This document shows positions 28,337-36,916 of a stretch of 64,000 nt of DNA, piece by piece. Source of the DNA: Methanofervidicoccus abyssi (GTDB lineage Archaea; AGJL01; Methanococci; Methanococcales; Methanococcaceae). The position numbers and the translations under genes are program-made. The notes under the pieces were generated by a model, which saw only the letters and a list, made by a program, of their open reading frames with translations, was not told the DNA's origin and ran no database searches. The stretch's first letter is position 1. Every line of letters begins with the position of its first letter. Where the stretch lies: contig NZ_BFAX01000005.1 in assembly GCF_004310395.1 (NCBI RefSeq), positions 1 through 64,000 on the forward strand, read 5' to 3'.

Positions 28337-28554
28337 AAGAGCCACCTATTAAAATCTACGATTTAATTTATAATAATGAAAATTTATTGCTACTAAGTAT
28401 GTAAATGGAAGCTGATATATCTATAATACCTGAAACTAAAATATTACATAAAACATCAATATAATAATCTGATATATGAATTACCTCTATACACACTTTT
28501 ATACTTTGATACAAATGGGAATTATAATTATTAAACTCTCATCTTGGGGTAACT

Positions 28555-29268
28555 ATGAAGATATTTGGAATAATAGATCTATCCACGTTAGACTATCCTA
28601 AAAAATGTTCTTCCGTTGTATTTATGAGTGGTTGCAATATGAAGTGTGGATACTGTCACAACTACACACAGATGAAGAAAAATACCTACAACATCTCCCC
28701 CTACAAGGTTTATAAAAGTATGGATTTAACCTTTTCAGAAGCCATAGTAGTAAGTGGAGGGGAACCTACGGTACAACCTCAGGCTCTCATGGAGTTTTGT
28801 AAGATAGTGAAGAGAGAAAGAAATCTTCCAATAAAATTGGATACCAATGGATCCAACGTAGATACTGTAAAGGAGTTGGTCCAGGAAGGACTTATAGATT
28901 ATTTAGCTGTAGATGTTAAATGTGCCTTCGAAAAATACTGGGATATTGCTCAATATGACGGTAGTAAAATAGAGAGTAACGTAAAAAAACTTATAAAAAT
29001 CTGTAAGAAAGAAGGTGTTTTCATTGAGTGTAGAACTACATATATACCAGAGAAAATAGATAGAGAAGATATCTACACTGTTGTTAGAACTGTGAAAGGT
29101 TGTGATCTCTATGCCCTACAGCAGTTTGACAGAGAGCACTCTTGGAAAGAGGAATACAGGAAGATGAGAGAACCTACCTTGGAAGAACTTGTAGAGTTGG
29201 GAAAGATAGCCAAGGAGTATGTTCCCAGTGTCGCTGTGAGATCTAAGGAAGGGATACTGTATCTTTAG
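28555..29268 (+). CDS. Radical SAM activase, anaerobic ribonucleotide reductase / PFL-activase type
   Basis: A 237-aa radical SAM protein. The cluster motif is SGCNMKCGYCHN (CxxxCxxC, about residues 25-33), with the SAM-binding VVSGGEPTVQP following. Size and the N-terminal IDLSTLDYPKKCSSVVF match NrdG-like activases, which generate the glycyl radical of anaerobic ribonucleotide reductase. The partner reductase is not in the window. Other glycyl-radical or tungsten-linked activases remain possible. GGGGTAACT precedes the ATG. Confidence 0.75.
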   Translation: MKIFGIIDLSTLDYPKKCSSVVFMSGCNMKCGYCHNYTQMKKNTYNISPYKVYKSMDLTFSEAIVVSGGEPTVQPQALMEFCKIVKRERNLPIKLDTNGSNVDTVKELVQEGLIDYLAVDVKCAFEKYWDIAQYDGSKIESNVKKLIKICKKEGVFIECRTTYIPEKIDREDIYTVVRTVKGCDLYALQQFDREHSWKEEYRKMREPTLEELVELGKIAKEYVPSVAVRSKEGILYL

Positions 29269-29515
29269 TTTTAGTTTATGATAATTATTATTAAAATAAA
29301 AAGAATATAATAAAATAGTAAAAATAGTGGCGAAAAATGTTTAAAGAAAATAATGAAGGATCAACCCAGAAGATCTTCTAAATACTGTCGTCTAAGGGAG
29401 AGAAGATAGTGTGCCTTTTCGTTGGAATTCTGTACCTCTATCAGTGATGTAACCTATTGCTGTTAAGTTATATTATTATTTTTAATAAATATTTTAAATA
29501 AACTACTGGGATAAT
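29269..29515 (+). other. Spacer with hairpins, possible non-coding RNA
   Basis: About 250 bp. Contains a 12-nt palindrome AGAAGATCTTCT (29368-29379) followed by a hairpin ACTGTC/GATAGT enclosing TCT/AGA (about 29384-29412) with loop AAGGG. The GTCTAAGGGAGA region loosely resembles the hairpin of the dispersed elements. Function unknown. Confidence 0.35.
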
Positions 29516-30349
29516 ATGTTAAACTTTGGAACTGCAGGCATACCTTTAAATACAAAACCAAGGACTACTAAAAACGCCTTTTACCTCCTAAGGAAGATGA
29601 ATTTAAATGCCATGGAATTAGAGTTTGTCCATGGAGTCAATATAAAAGAGAAAGGTGCTAAGGATCTGGTGGAACATTCAAAGAAGATTGTAGTAAGTGC
29701 CCATGCACCCTATTATATAAATCTAAATGCAAAAGAAGAAGAAAAGGTTATAAGAAGTATAAACCATATAATAAATACTGGGAAGATTATCAACATCTTT
29801 AACAAATACTCTGATGCTAATAGAAATATTATTTTTCATCCAGGATATTATCTTAAGATGGATAAAAAGGAAGTATATAAAATCATGGTGAAGAACATAG
29901 AAAAGATAATAAACTACCTGAAGGAGAACAGGATAAATGTGATGTTGAGACCAGAGACTACTGGAAAAATTACTCAGTTTGGGGACTTAGATGAAATACT
30001 CTCCCTCTCCCACGAACTTGGAATACTGCCCTGTATAGATTTTGCCCATATATATGCAAGGAGTATGGGAAAGATAAACGACTACAACGCGTTTTACAAG
30101 ATACTGGAGAAGGTAGAAAATACCTTAGGAAAAAAGGGGATATACGATATGCATATTCATATATCAGGAATTGACTATGGAAAAGGAGGGGAGAAGAATC
30201 ACCTCCCCCTTAAGGAGTCGAACTTTAATTACAGATCCCTTCTAAAGGCTCTGAAAGATTATGGTGTAAGGGGCACTGTCATCTGTGAGAGTCCAAAGTT
30301 GGAATACGATGCCCTTATCTTAAAGAGGGAGTATGAAGAGTTAGAATGA
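29516..30349 (+). CDS. Endonuclease IV-like TIM-barrel protein
   Basis: A 277-aa xylose-isomerase-like barrel of the AP-endonuclease 2 family. Metal-site blocks are SAHAPYYINL (about residues 62-71), IIFHPGYY, RPETTGKITQFG, CIDFAHIYARS and DMHIHISGIDYG. These fit endonuclease IV, which cuts abasic DNA sites, although the canonical G(E)xxxG spacing differs and archaeal paralogues of unknown activity are common. It stands alone between non-coding gaps. GGGATAAT precedes the ATG. Confidence 0.75.
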   Translation: MLNFGTAGIPLNTKPRTTKNAFYLLRKMNLNAMELEFVHGVNIKEKGAKDLVEHSKKIVVSAHAPYYINLNAKEEEKVIRSINHIINTGKIINIFNKYSDANRNIIFHPGYYLKMDKKEVYKIMVKNIEKIINYLKENRINVMLRPETTGKITQFGDLDEILSLSHELGILPCIDFAHIYARSMGKINDYNAFYKILEKVENTLGKKGIYDMHIHISGIDYGKGGEKNHLPLKESNFNYRSLLKALKDYGVRGTVICESPKLEYDALILKREYEELE

Positions 30350-30452
30350 TACAAAACTGTGCTTTTCATTTTTTATTACTAAGTATTTCTGTAATTATTC
30401 TCATTATGAAGAGGTTTTTTATTTTTAAAACTATCACTTTAAAGGGATGAAA

Positions 30453-32276
30453 TTACTCCACAGTAACACTTTTAGCAAGCCCTCTTGGTTTATCAACATC
30501 CCTACCAAGTTCTACAGCCTTATAGTATGCCAACAACTGGCAAACTGGTGCATAGAGGAAAGGACTTACTTCCTCTAACACATCAGGTATCTCTATCAAG
30601 TGATCAACAACTTCTATTTCCATAGGGGATATGGCAACTACCTTACCACCTCTAGCCTTTATCTCCTCTATGTTTGATACTACAGATCTGAAGAGATCGC
30701 TACTGGAAGGTGGCACGAGAGCTACAGTATCCATGTTATCGTCTATAAGAGATATGGTGCCATGTTTCAGAAATCCACTACTCATGCCTTCAGCATGTAG
30801 ATACGTGATTTCCTTGAACTTCAGAGCACCCTCCAAGGCATTTGGTAGATTTATGCCCTTGGAGATAAATAGATAGTTTTTAGCCTTTAAACTCTTTGAT
30901 ACCTTCTTTATAGCATCCCTGTTCTCCAATATCCCTTTGATATATTCAGGGATCTTCTCTAGCTCCTTCTCAAATATCCTCATATCTCTACTAATTATTT
31001 TACCGTACTCTATAAACAATCTATACAGTATCATAAGTTGAGATACGTAAGTTTTTGTTGCACATACTGCAATCTCAATACCTGCCCCCATCATAACTGT
31101 GATATCACTTATCCTTGTTGCTGTAGATCCGAGTATATTTACTATTGTAGCAGTTTTTGCCCCTTTACTTTTTGCATATCTTATAGCCCTTATGGTGTCA
31201 TAAGTTTCTCCACTTTGAGTGATCCCTATAACTAAGGTATTTTCATCAACTATTCCCTTTACTAGGAACTCAGATGCATCACATGGGATTACTAACTTAT
31301 TTAACTTTGAAAACCAGTATTCTCCAACCATTCCTGCATGGAGAGAAGTACCCATGGCAACGATATACACCCTATCGTAATCCCTTATACATCTTACCAA
31401 CTCCTCGATCTCCTCCCTGGATATCCGTGCAGAGTTCTTTATAACTTCGGGCTCCTCCATAATCTCCTTAAGCATGAAGTGCTCATAACCTCCCTTCTCT
31501 GCAGTTTCTATATCCCACTCTATAGTAATCCTCTTCCTGTTGTTGCTAACATCTTTATCTTCTTCCAAGTTGTATATACCGCAGGATACTTTGTTCCCAT
31601 CCTTTTTAAGAATAACCATATCTCCCTCCTCTAAGGGAATAATCTCCTTCGTCCACTTCAAAAAGGCAGATATATCACTACCTAAGAAACATTCTTCTTC
31701 CTTTACACCTAAAAGTAAAGGATTCTCATTCCTTACTCCAAGGAGTAAATCTGGGAAGTCCTTATTCAGTATAAGTATTGCATAGGTGCCCTCTAACCTC
31801 TTTATTGCCCTCTTTACAGCGTTAATGTAATCCTCCTGGAAGATTTGGGATTTATCTAACCTCTTCAGCTCTTCCTCAATTAGATGTGCTATAACTTCAC
31901 TATCTGTCTGGGACTTGAATTTATGTCCTTTTTTAATCAATCCCTCTTTTAACTCTCTATAGTTTGAGATTATCCCATTATGAACCACTGCTAACTCTCC
32001 TTTACAGTCTGTATGAGGGTGGGCGTTCTCCCTTGTTATACTTCCATGAGTTGCCCATCTAGAGTGTCCAATACCTGCCTTTCCATCTACGTCGAGGAAA
32101 TTCTCATTTTTAGAAACTTCATCTACCTTACCAACACCTTTTTTTATTATCAATTTATCTCCGTCAACAACTCCAATACCACAACTGTCATATCCTCTAT
32201 ATTCTAACCTCTTCAGTCCCTCCAGTAGGATCTCTGAGGCCTTTCTATCTCCCAGGTATCCTATTATTCCACACAT
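30453..32276 (-). CDS. glmS: Glutamine-fructose-6-phosphate aminotransferase
   Basis: A 607-aa two-domain enzyme making glucosamine 6-phosphate for UDP-amino-sugar and surface glycan synthesis. The N-terminal glutaminase starts with the Cys nucleophile (MCGIIGYLG) and has GIGHSRWATHG; the C-terminal SIS domains have GTSLHAGMV, ITQSGETYDT and the C-terminal LAKSVTVE, the normal end. AGGTGTTAAT precedes the ATG, which removes to leave Cys at position 1. Divergent from tRNA-Arg, with about 68 bp shared upstream. Confidence 0.97.
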   Translation of the reverse strand: MCGIIGYLGDRKASEILLEGLKRLEYRGYDSCGIGVVDGDKLIIKKGVGKVDEVSKNENFLDVDGKAGIGHSRWATHGSITRENAHPHTDCKGELAVVHNGIISNYRELKEGLIKKGHKFKSQTDSEVIAHLIEEELKRLDKSQIFQEDYINAVKRAIKRLEGTYAILILNKDFPDLLLGVRNENPLLLGVKEEECFLGSDISAFLKWTKEIIPLEEGDMVILKKDGNKVSCGIYNLEEDKDVSNNRKRITIEWDIETAEKGGYEHFMLKEIMEEPEVIKNSARISREEIEELVRCIRDYDRVYIVAMGTSLHAGMVGEYWFSKLNKLVIPCDASEFLVKGIVDENTLVIGITQSGETYDTIRAIRYAKSKGAKTATIVNILGSTATRISDITVMMGAGIEIAVCATKTYVSQLMILYRLFIEYGKIISRDMRIFEKELEKIPEYIKGILENRDAIKKVSKSLKAKNYLFISKGINLPNALEGALKFKEITYLHAEGMSSGFLKHGTISLIDDNMDTVALVPPSSSDLFRSVVSNIEEIKARGGKVVAISPMEIEVVDHLIEIPDVLEEVSPFLYAPVCQLLAYYKAVELGRDVDKPRGLAKSVTVE

Positions 32277-32299
32277 ATATTAACACCTTCAAGATTTAC

Positions 32300-32344
32300 C
32301 ATAAAAAATATATAATACAATATTATAGAATACTATTACAGTAT
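32300..32344 (+). promoter_or_regulatory. Candidate tRNA-Arg promoter
   Basis: AAAAAATATATAATAC at about 32304-32319 resembles the methanococcal box A and lies about 26-40 bp ahead of the tRNA. It also lies upstream of divergent glmS, so it may serve one or both. Confidence 0.4.
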
Positions 32345-32422
32345 GGGCCCGTAGTTTAGCCTGGATAGAATGCGGGGCTTCGGACCCCGTGGTCGAGGGT
32401 TCAAATCCCTCCGGGCTCGCCA
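32345..32422 (+). tRNA. tRNA-Arg (anticodon TCG)
   Basis: A full cloverleaf folds: acceptor GGGCCCG/CGGGCTC, D arm GTTTAGCCTGGATAG, anticodon stem CGGGG/CCCCG around loop CTTCGGA giving anticodon TCG, and T arm GAGGG-TTCAAAT-CCCTC. Discriminator G and an encoded CCA follow. No intron. The last 22 bases overlap, antisense, the end of the UPF0200 gene. Confidence 0.95.
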
Positions 32423-32991
32423 CTATTTTCTTTTTCCCAGGAGGAGATTATCTTTTTTAACACATTTTCCAAGTTCTTCAAATAGGTATTGTAATCCTCT
32501 TCTTCGTTAACGATCATATAATCAGCTAGGGATATCACATTACCGATGGTAAAACCTAACTCTCTCATATCTCTCTCAACAAAGGCCTCCCATTCCGAAG
32601 TATCATCTTCCCTTTTTCTCTTTTTCAGCCTCTTAAACCTCGTTTTAGGGGAGGAATGAATTGCGACAATAGTAAGAGGATAGTGTTTTCTAAAGTAATC
32701 TACCTCGTACATACTTCTTATACCTTCAATAATAACTATATCCTCATCTTTATACTTCTCTTCTATATACTTAAGACAGAAAACTGCTATAGCTTCCTTT
32801 CCATATTCTTTTCTTAACTCTACAGCGGTATTTCCAACATTTTCAGGTGTTAATTCCAAACCTCTTTTTAACGTTTCATGACGAACAATATCCCCCATAG
32901 AAACTACCGGAATGTTGAACTTAGGTGCCACCTCGAATATTGCACTCTTACCAGCTCCCGGCATCCCTGCAATACCTATCAACCTCTTCAT
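32401..32991 (-). CDS. UPF0200-family P-loop kinase-like protein
   Basis: A 196-aa nucleoside/CoA-kinase-like protein of the UPF0200 family (MJ1399 type). The Walker A loop is [11 protein letters not shown] (about residues 6-16); [18 protein letters not shown] and the basic lid region [13 protein letters not shown] follow. The reaction is unknown. The final residues GEPGGI and the TGA are read from DNA that is also the 3' end of tRNA-Arg on the other strand, so the true coding part ends at about residue 190 and the tail is a by-product of the overlap. The pilin gene lies 24 bp upstream. Confidence 0.85.
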   Translation of the reverse strand: MKRLIGIAGMPGAGKSAIFEVAPKFNIPVVSMGDIVRHETLKRGLELTPENVGNTAVELRKEYGKEAIAVFCLKYIEEKYKDEDIVIIEGIRSMYEVDYFRKHYPLTIVAIHSSPKTRFKRLKKRKREDDTSEWEAFVERDMRELGFTIGNVISLADYMIVNEEEDYNTYLKNLENVLKKIISSWEKENSGEPGGI

Positions 32992-33015
32992 ATTTTCCCT
33001 ATAACCTTATCTCTC

Positions 33016-33213
33016 TTATACAGTACTCAATACCCGAAGTATGGTATTGGAAGTGTTATTTATAGTATTTATGGAAGTATCTCTAATACTTAAAGATGTT
33101 TCAATCATATAATATCCTACTATCACTGCTGCAAGGACAACAGTTATCATTAGAATACTAAACTCTAAACTTATCTGTCCATTTTTGGAGAGTAACTTTT
33201 TCACTGACAACAT
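33016..33213 (-). CDS. Class III signal peptide pilin-like protein
   Basis: A 65-aa type IV pilin-like protein. A short basic leader is followed by KNGQISLEFSILMI, the class III pattern of Methanococcales pilins in which cleavage occurs before Q and E sits at +5, then one hydrophobic helix (about residues 17-36) and a small Ser/Thr/Asn-rich head with an N-x-S sequon (NNTSN). Such proteins are processed by the EppA-type prepilin peptidase and may be N-glycosylated by AglB. It stands alone or upstream of UPF0200. Confidence 0.82.
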   Translation of the reverse strand: MLSVKKLLSKNGQISLEFSILMITVVLAAVIVGYYMIETSLSIRDTSINTINNTSNTILRVLSTV

Positions 33214-33333
33214 AAATCACACCATTAAAATTTTATAAATATAATTATATGCGTAATAGTTAATATAGAATTTATAAAATTATATAAAAAAATTATATAA
33301 AATTACCTTTACAAAAAAGTTAAGAGGTTTAGA

Positions 33334-34089
33334 ATGGAAGAGAACAGCACAATAATACTGGGATTAGATGAAGCTGGGAGGGGCCCTGTCTTAGGTCCTA
33401 TGGTAATAGCACTTGTCAAAGCTAGAGAGAAGGATCTGGAGGAGTTTAACAAATGGGGCCTGAAAGATAGTAAAAAATTGAATAAAAACAAGAGAAATGA
33501 ACTGTACAATTTAATAGTAAATAGGTACGAAGTTAAAACTATTGTTCTTGAAGCTAAAGATATAGATGAAATGATAAAGAGAAGTAATTTGGACAACATA
33601 GAAATTGGGATATTCTCAAAACTGATAAATAAAGTATTGAAAGAGGAGTATAAGATAGAAAACAGGGACGATATATGCACTTATTACGATAAGAAGTTTA
33701 AGATATACATAGATGCCTGTAGTAACAACGAGAAGGTATTTTTAAATAAGATAAAGTCTAAGTTGATATTCTATAACAGCAATATCGAAATAATTGCTGA
33801 ACATAAGGCTGATAATAAGTATAAGATAGTTTCTGCCGCATCCATTGTAGCAAAGGTTACCAGGGATAGGATAATAGATAATTACAAGAAGATATACGGG
33901 GAGATTGGGAGTGGATATCCAAGTGACAGAGTTACTATAAACTATCTGAGAAACTATATCAAAGAGTATGGCGAACTACCAGAAATCGCCAGAAAATGCT
34001 GGAAGACTTCTCGAGAGATGTTGAGAAGTGTATTAAAAGATAGAGGGAGTTCTAAGGATAAAAGGTATGTCCAGAAAAGGTTGATATGA
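33334..34089 (+). CDS. rnhB: Ribonuclease HII
   Basis: A 251-aa type 2 RNase H that cuts RNA in RNA-DNA hybrids and removes misincorporated ribonucleotides. The catalytic acids are in LGLDEAGRGPVLGP (D and E) and in YIDACSNN; EHKADNKYKIVSAASIVAKVTRD is the conserved central block and GSGYPSD follows. An insertion of about 20 residues around position 110 lengthens it slightly. GAGGTTTAGA precedes the ATG. Confidence 0.96.
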   Translation: MEENSTIILGLDEAGRGPVLGPMVIALVKAREKDLEEFNKWGLKDSKKLNKNKRNELYNLIVNRYEVKTIVLEAKDIDEMIKRSNLDNIEIGIFSKLINKVLKEEYKIENRDDICTYYDKKFKIYIDACSNNEKVFLNKIKSKLIFYNSNIEIIAEHKADNKYKIVSAASIVAKVTRDRIIDNYKKIYGEIGSGYPSDRVTINYLRNYIKEYGELPEIARKCWKTSREMLRSVLKDRGSSKDKRYVQKRLI

Positions 34090-34325
34090 AGTTTTTTATA
34101 TAATAGTATATTAAAATTTAGCGGAAAATAGATTAAAGAGATAAAATAGGATAAAATCACATAACCAAGGATAAAAGGTATGATACATCATCCAACGTAT
34201 AAAGTATTTTTTCTAATTATTATATTATAATAAATTATAATTTATAAATTATAATCTCTAATTATTTTTGAACTCATTTATTGGCTATTAAATAACTCTT
34301 TTTTATCACAATTAAAAACTTCAAC

Positions 34326-35174
34326 ATGGTGAAAACCTTGAGAAAGAAACTTCTTGTAGATGAAAGGGGGAAAAAATATCTACTGAAAAAGGATGTTGAA
34401 AGGTTTGGTAATGATTTAGGTGTAGTTGATCTAAAAGGTATAAAAGAGGGAAGTGTATTAAAGTCTCATAAGGGCCACACTTTCTACCTCTTGGAGCCTA
34501 CTATATACGACGTAGTTAAAAAGATGAAGAGAAGGGTAACTACGTTGTTGCCTAAGGATATAGGCATTATCCTTACTTACTGTGGGATAGCAGATGGAGA
34601 AACTGTCGTGGAAGCAGGTACTGGGTCTGGGGCTCTAACCATCTATCTTGCAAATGCAGTTGGAAAGAGAGGTAAAGTTATTACCTACGAGAAGAGGCCT
34701 GAATTTGCTAAGGTGGCAAGGGAGAATTTGGCATCTGTTGGATTGGTGAGAAGAGGGCAGAGGATAATAGGACTAGATGAAGACGATATCTTAGATAAAG
34801 AAAGAGAGGAAAATGAAGATGGATTGTACAACGTTGTTCAGAAGATTGGGGATGTTACCCAGGGTATAGAGGAGAGAGATATAGATGTTGTGGTGTTAGA
34901 TCTTCCAGATCCCTGGAACGTTGTAGAACATGCAAAAAAGGCCCTGAATAAGGCTAAAGGTAGGATTGCAATATACGTTCCTTATATTGAACAGGCGAAA
35001 AAAAGCGTAGAGGCTTTAAAAAAACATGGGTTTATGGAGATAAGAACTGTTGAATGTTTAGTCAGAGATATAGAAATATCGGAGAAAGGTGCTAGACCTT
35101 CTCCCAGGATGATAGGGCATACTGGGTATATAGTAGTAGCGAGGGTAAAACCTGAGAATGATGATAGAGAATAA
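34326..35174 (+). CDS. trmI: tRNA (adenine-N1) methyltransferase TrmI
   Basis: A 282-aa SAM-dependent enzyme that makes m1A at positions 57/58 of the tRNA T loop. An N-terminal beta domain precedes the Rossmann domain with EAGTGSGALTIYLA (about residues 97-110), YEKRPEFAKVARENL, VVLDLPDPWNV and the C-terminal GHTGYIVVAR. ATG 34326 lacks a clear upstream site; a TTG at 34338 has GGTGA five bases ahead of it, so either the message is leaderless or translation starts there. Confidence 0.9.
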   Translation: MVKTLRKKLLVDERGKKYLLKKDVERFGNDLGVVDLKGIKEGSVLKSHKGHTFYLLEPTIYDVVKKMKRRVTTLLPKDIGIILTYCGIADGETVVEAGTGSGALTIYLANAVGKRGKVITYEKRPEFAKVARENLASVGLVRRGQRIIGLDEDDILDKEREENEDGLYNVVQKIGDVTQGIEERDIDVVVLDLPDPWNVVEHAKKALNKAKGRIAIYVPYIEQAKKSVEALKKHGFMEIRTVECLVRDIEISEKGARPSPRMIGHTGYIVVARVKPENDDRE

Positions 35175-35364
35175 TTCAGGAGTTATAACGTTTTATTAAA
35201 GTTAATTTAAAATAATTAGAGTAAAAAAATAGTAAAAAAAGATTAATTAGAATCTAATCACTGAACTATCATTCATACAAGTCGTTGTTTGGTATGTATT
35301 AACATTAAGATTGAAACAATTATTTGATAGAACAATTGGATATAAACCCAAGAATAGAGTTAAA

Positions 35365-35478
35365 TGGTGCCGAGGGAGGGATTTGAACCCTCGACCTCTC
35401 GGTTTCCCAGGACCCAAGGAGAAACCTTGGGAATATCCGTATGAGCCGAGCGCTATAACCAGACTAAGCCACCTCGGC
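35365..35478 (-). tRNA. Elongator tRNA-Met (anticodon CAT) with intron
   Basis: Acceptor GCCGAGG/CCTCGGC pairs perfectly; D arm GGCTTAGTCTGGTTATAGC, anticodon stem CTCGG/CCGAG with anticodon CAT and T arm GAGGG-TTCAAAT-CCCTC are present; discriminator A and an encoded CCA follow. A 36-nt intron at 35404-35439 separates positions 37 and 38. Intron-bearing tRNA-Met is known in Methanocaldococcus. Confidence 0.95.
35404..35439 (-). other. tRNA-Met intron (bulge-helix-bulge type)
   Basis: A 36-nt insertion one base 3' of the anticodon, the canonical archaeal site. TTCCCA and TGGGAA within it can pair to form the central helix of the bulge-helix-bulge recognised by the archaeal splicing endonuclease, with CCAAGG/CCTTGG forming a further hairpin in the intron. 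No coding capacity. Confidence 0.88.
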
Positions 35479-35504
35479 ACATTTCCATACATCTTTTAAG
35501 TATC

Positions 35505-35545
35505 AACATCTTATATATATAATTTTCGGCGAAATGTTTATATAT
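35505..35545. promoter_or_regulatory. Divergent tRNA promoters (box A elements)
   Basis: For tRNA-Leu the plus strand has AAATGTTTATATA at 35532-35544, an exact fit to methanococcal box A (AANNNTTTATATA), about 34 bp ahead of the gene. For tRNA-Met the minus strand has GAAAATTATATATATAAG at about 35510-35527, about 35 bp ahead. The two tRNA genes thus share one 99-bp divergent control region. Confidence 0.7.
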
Positions 35546-35577
35546 CACTATTTAGTATTAGATAATGCCTATTTTAA

Positions 35578-35662
35578 GCGGGGGTAGCCGAGCCTGGCCA
35601 AAGGCGCTAGGTTGAGGGCCTAGTCCCGTAGGGGTTCAGGGGTTCAAATCCCCTCCCCCGCA
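35578..35662 (+). tRNA. tRNA-Leu (anticodon GAG)
   Basis: An 85-nt class II tRNA: acceptor GCGGGGG/CCCCCGC, D arm GCCGAGCCTGGCCAAAGGC, anticodon stem CTAGG/CCTAG around TTGAGGG (anticodon GAG), a long variable arm TCCCGTAGGGGTTC and T arm AGGGG-TTCAAAT-CCCCT. CCA is not encoded. Its last 27 bases overlap, antisense, the end of the flippase gene. Confidence 0.95.
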
Positions 35663-36916
35663 CTTTTTATATACTCTTTTTAGATATATTGTTATCAAAG
35701 TAAAGATGAGGATGGAAGATACAAGAGTCCCGTAGGCACCTCCTATAATACCTATCTTTTTTACAAGTAGATAGTTCAAGATACCGTTTAATGCAATTCC
35801 AACTAGGAGGATATAGAGGGGTATCCTTCCATAACCTAAACCTTGAAGTGCCGAGGCACATACAGTATATGAACTCATAAAACCTGCTGAAATCGACAGT
35901 ATCTTTAAAGAGATAACTGCCCTTTCATCCTCCACTCCAAAGAAGATTCTCAAAACTTTTTCTGGAAAGAGAAACATAATTAGAAGTACTGGAGTTATTA
36001 GGACCAAATTTATAAGAAGTGCTTTTTTTATACTCTTGAAATCTCGAGTCTTAGCAACCCTTGGTAGTAAAGGTATTCCCACTGCAGAGGCGAAGAGAAA
36101 AACCCCCCGGGAGATTAGAGAAGCGTATCCGTATATACCGTTATCTTGAGCTCCCAGGAGGGACATTATAACTATACTATCTAAGTCGTTCAGGAGACGG
36201 TAGGATGCAGTCCCTAAAGCTATAGGTATGGAGTAGAGAATCACCTCTTTAATTAAATCTCTTTTTTCTATAAGAGTATTAATAATATCCAACTTCTCCA
36301 TACTCACATATCTCCTCAATAGTCTAAATCCAAAAAAACCCCCAAAGATATAGGAGAGGGATATAGAGAGTATAGCCCCTAAGACACCTAAGTAGATGGA
36401 TAGTATCACTGCCAAAGGTATTTTAAACAGATACTCAACTATCCAGGTTTTTGAAAGATCTTTCATCTTCAGAAATCCCTGAAGTACTCCCCTACTCCAA
36501 GATATAAAGGAAGACGATATTACTGTAAAACCTACCACTAAGTAAATTGAGGTATCTATATTTTCATAACCTCCTCCTACGATATACCTGAGAAGGAAGA
36601 TAGATAAGGCACCAAAGGTAGAAAGTATTATCATTATAAACAAGATAGAGAAGATCCAAGTGTGATCTCTTTCTGAATATTGGGAGATATACCTTGCCAT
36701 AGATGGAGGTATTCCTGAACAGAAGAGTATGGTAATAGTATCCATTAGAGGCATTAATCCCTTCAAGATACCAAAACCTTCTGTCCCTAGGATAAGAGCA
36801 GTTACAAAGTAAAATAGATAAGCCATGCCCTTGGAGTAGATGTTGGAAAGTATCATATAGACACTGTCTCTAACGAGATGATCCTTTTTCAATCTTTTTA
36901 GGAGGTTTTTTATCAT
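35636..36916 (-). CDS. Polysaccharide/oligosaccharide flippase (Wzx/MATE-like)
   Basis: A 426-aa membrane protein with about 12-14 hydrophobic helices of the polysaccharide-biosynthesis flippase family. It begins with a basic stretch and SVYMILSNIYSKGMAYLFYFV; the GTEGFGILKG segment after helix 2 and YGYASLISRGVFLFASA are typical. It probably flips a lipid-linked glycan for surface glycosylation, which would supply AglB, though that gene is 17 kb away. The stop and the last residues (GGGDLNP) come from the tRNA-Leu gene on the other strand. GGGAAATT precedes the ATG. Confidence 0.82.
   Translation of the reverse strand: MIKNLLKRLKKDHLVRDSVYMILSNIYSKGMAYLFYFVTALILGTEGFGILKGLMPLMDTITILFCSGIPPSMARYISQYSERDHTWIFSILFIMIILSTFGALSIFLLRYIVGGGYENIDTSIYLVVGFTVISSSFISWSRGVLQGFLKMKDLSKTWIVEYLFKIPLAVILSIYLGVLGAILSISLSYIFGGFFGFRLLRRYVSMEKLDIINTLIEKRDLIKEVILYSIPIALGTASYRLLNDLDSIVIMSLLGAQDNGIYGYASLISRGVFLFASAVGIPLLPRVAKTRDFKSIKKALLINLVLITPVLLIMFLFPEKVLRIFFGVEDERAVISLKILSISAGFMSSYTVCASALQGLGYGRIPLYILLVGIALNGILNYLLVKKIGIIGGAYGTLVSSILIFTLITIYLKRVYKKCGGGDLNP

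Noticed and set aside
35247-35499. Frames of 62-81 codons on both strands over tRNA-Met
   Set aside because: They read through the tRNA and its intron; the cloverleaf is perfect and explains the open frames.
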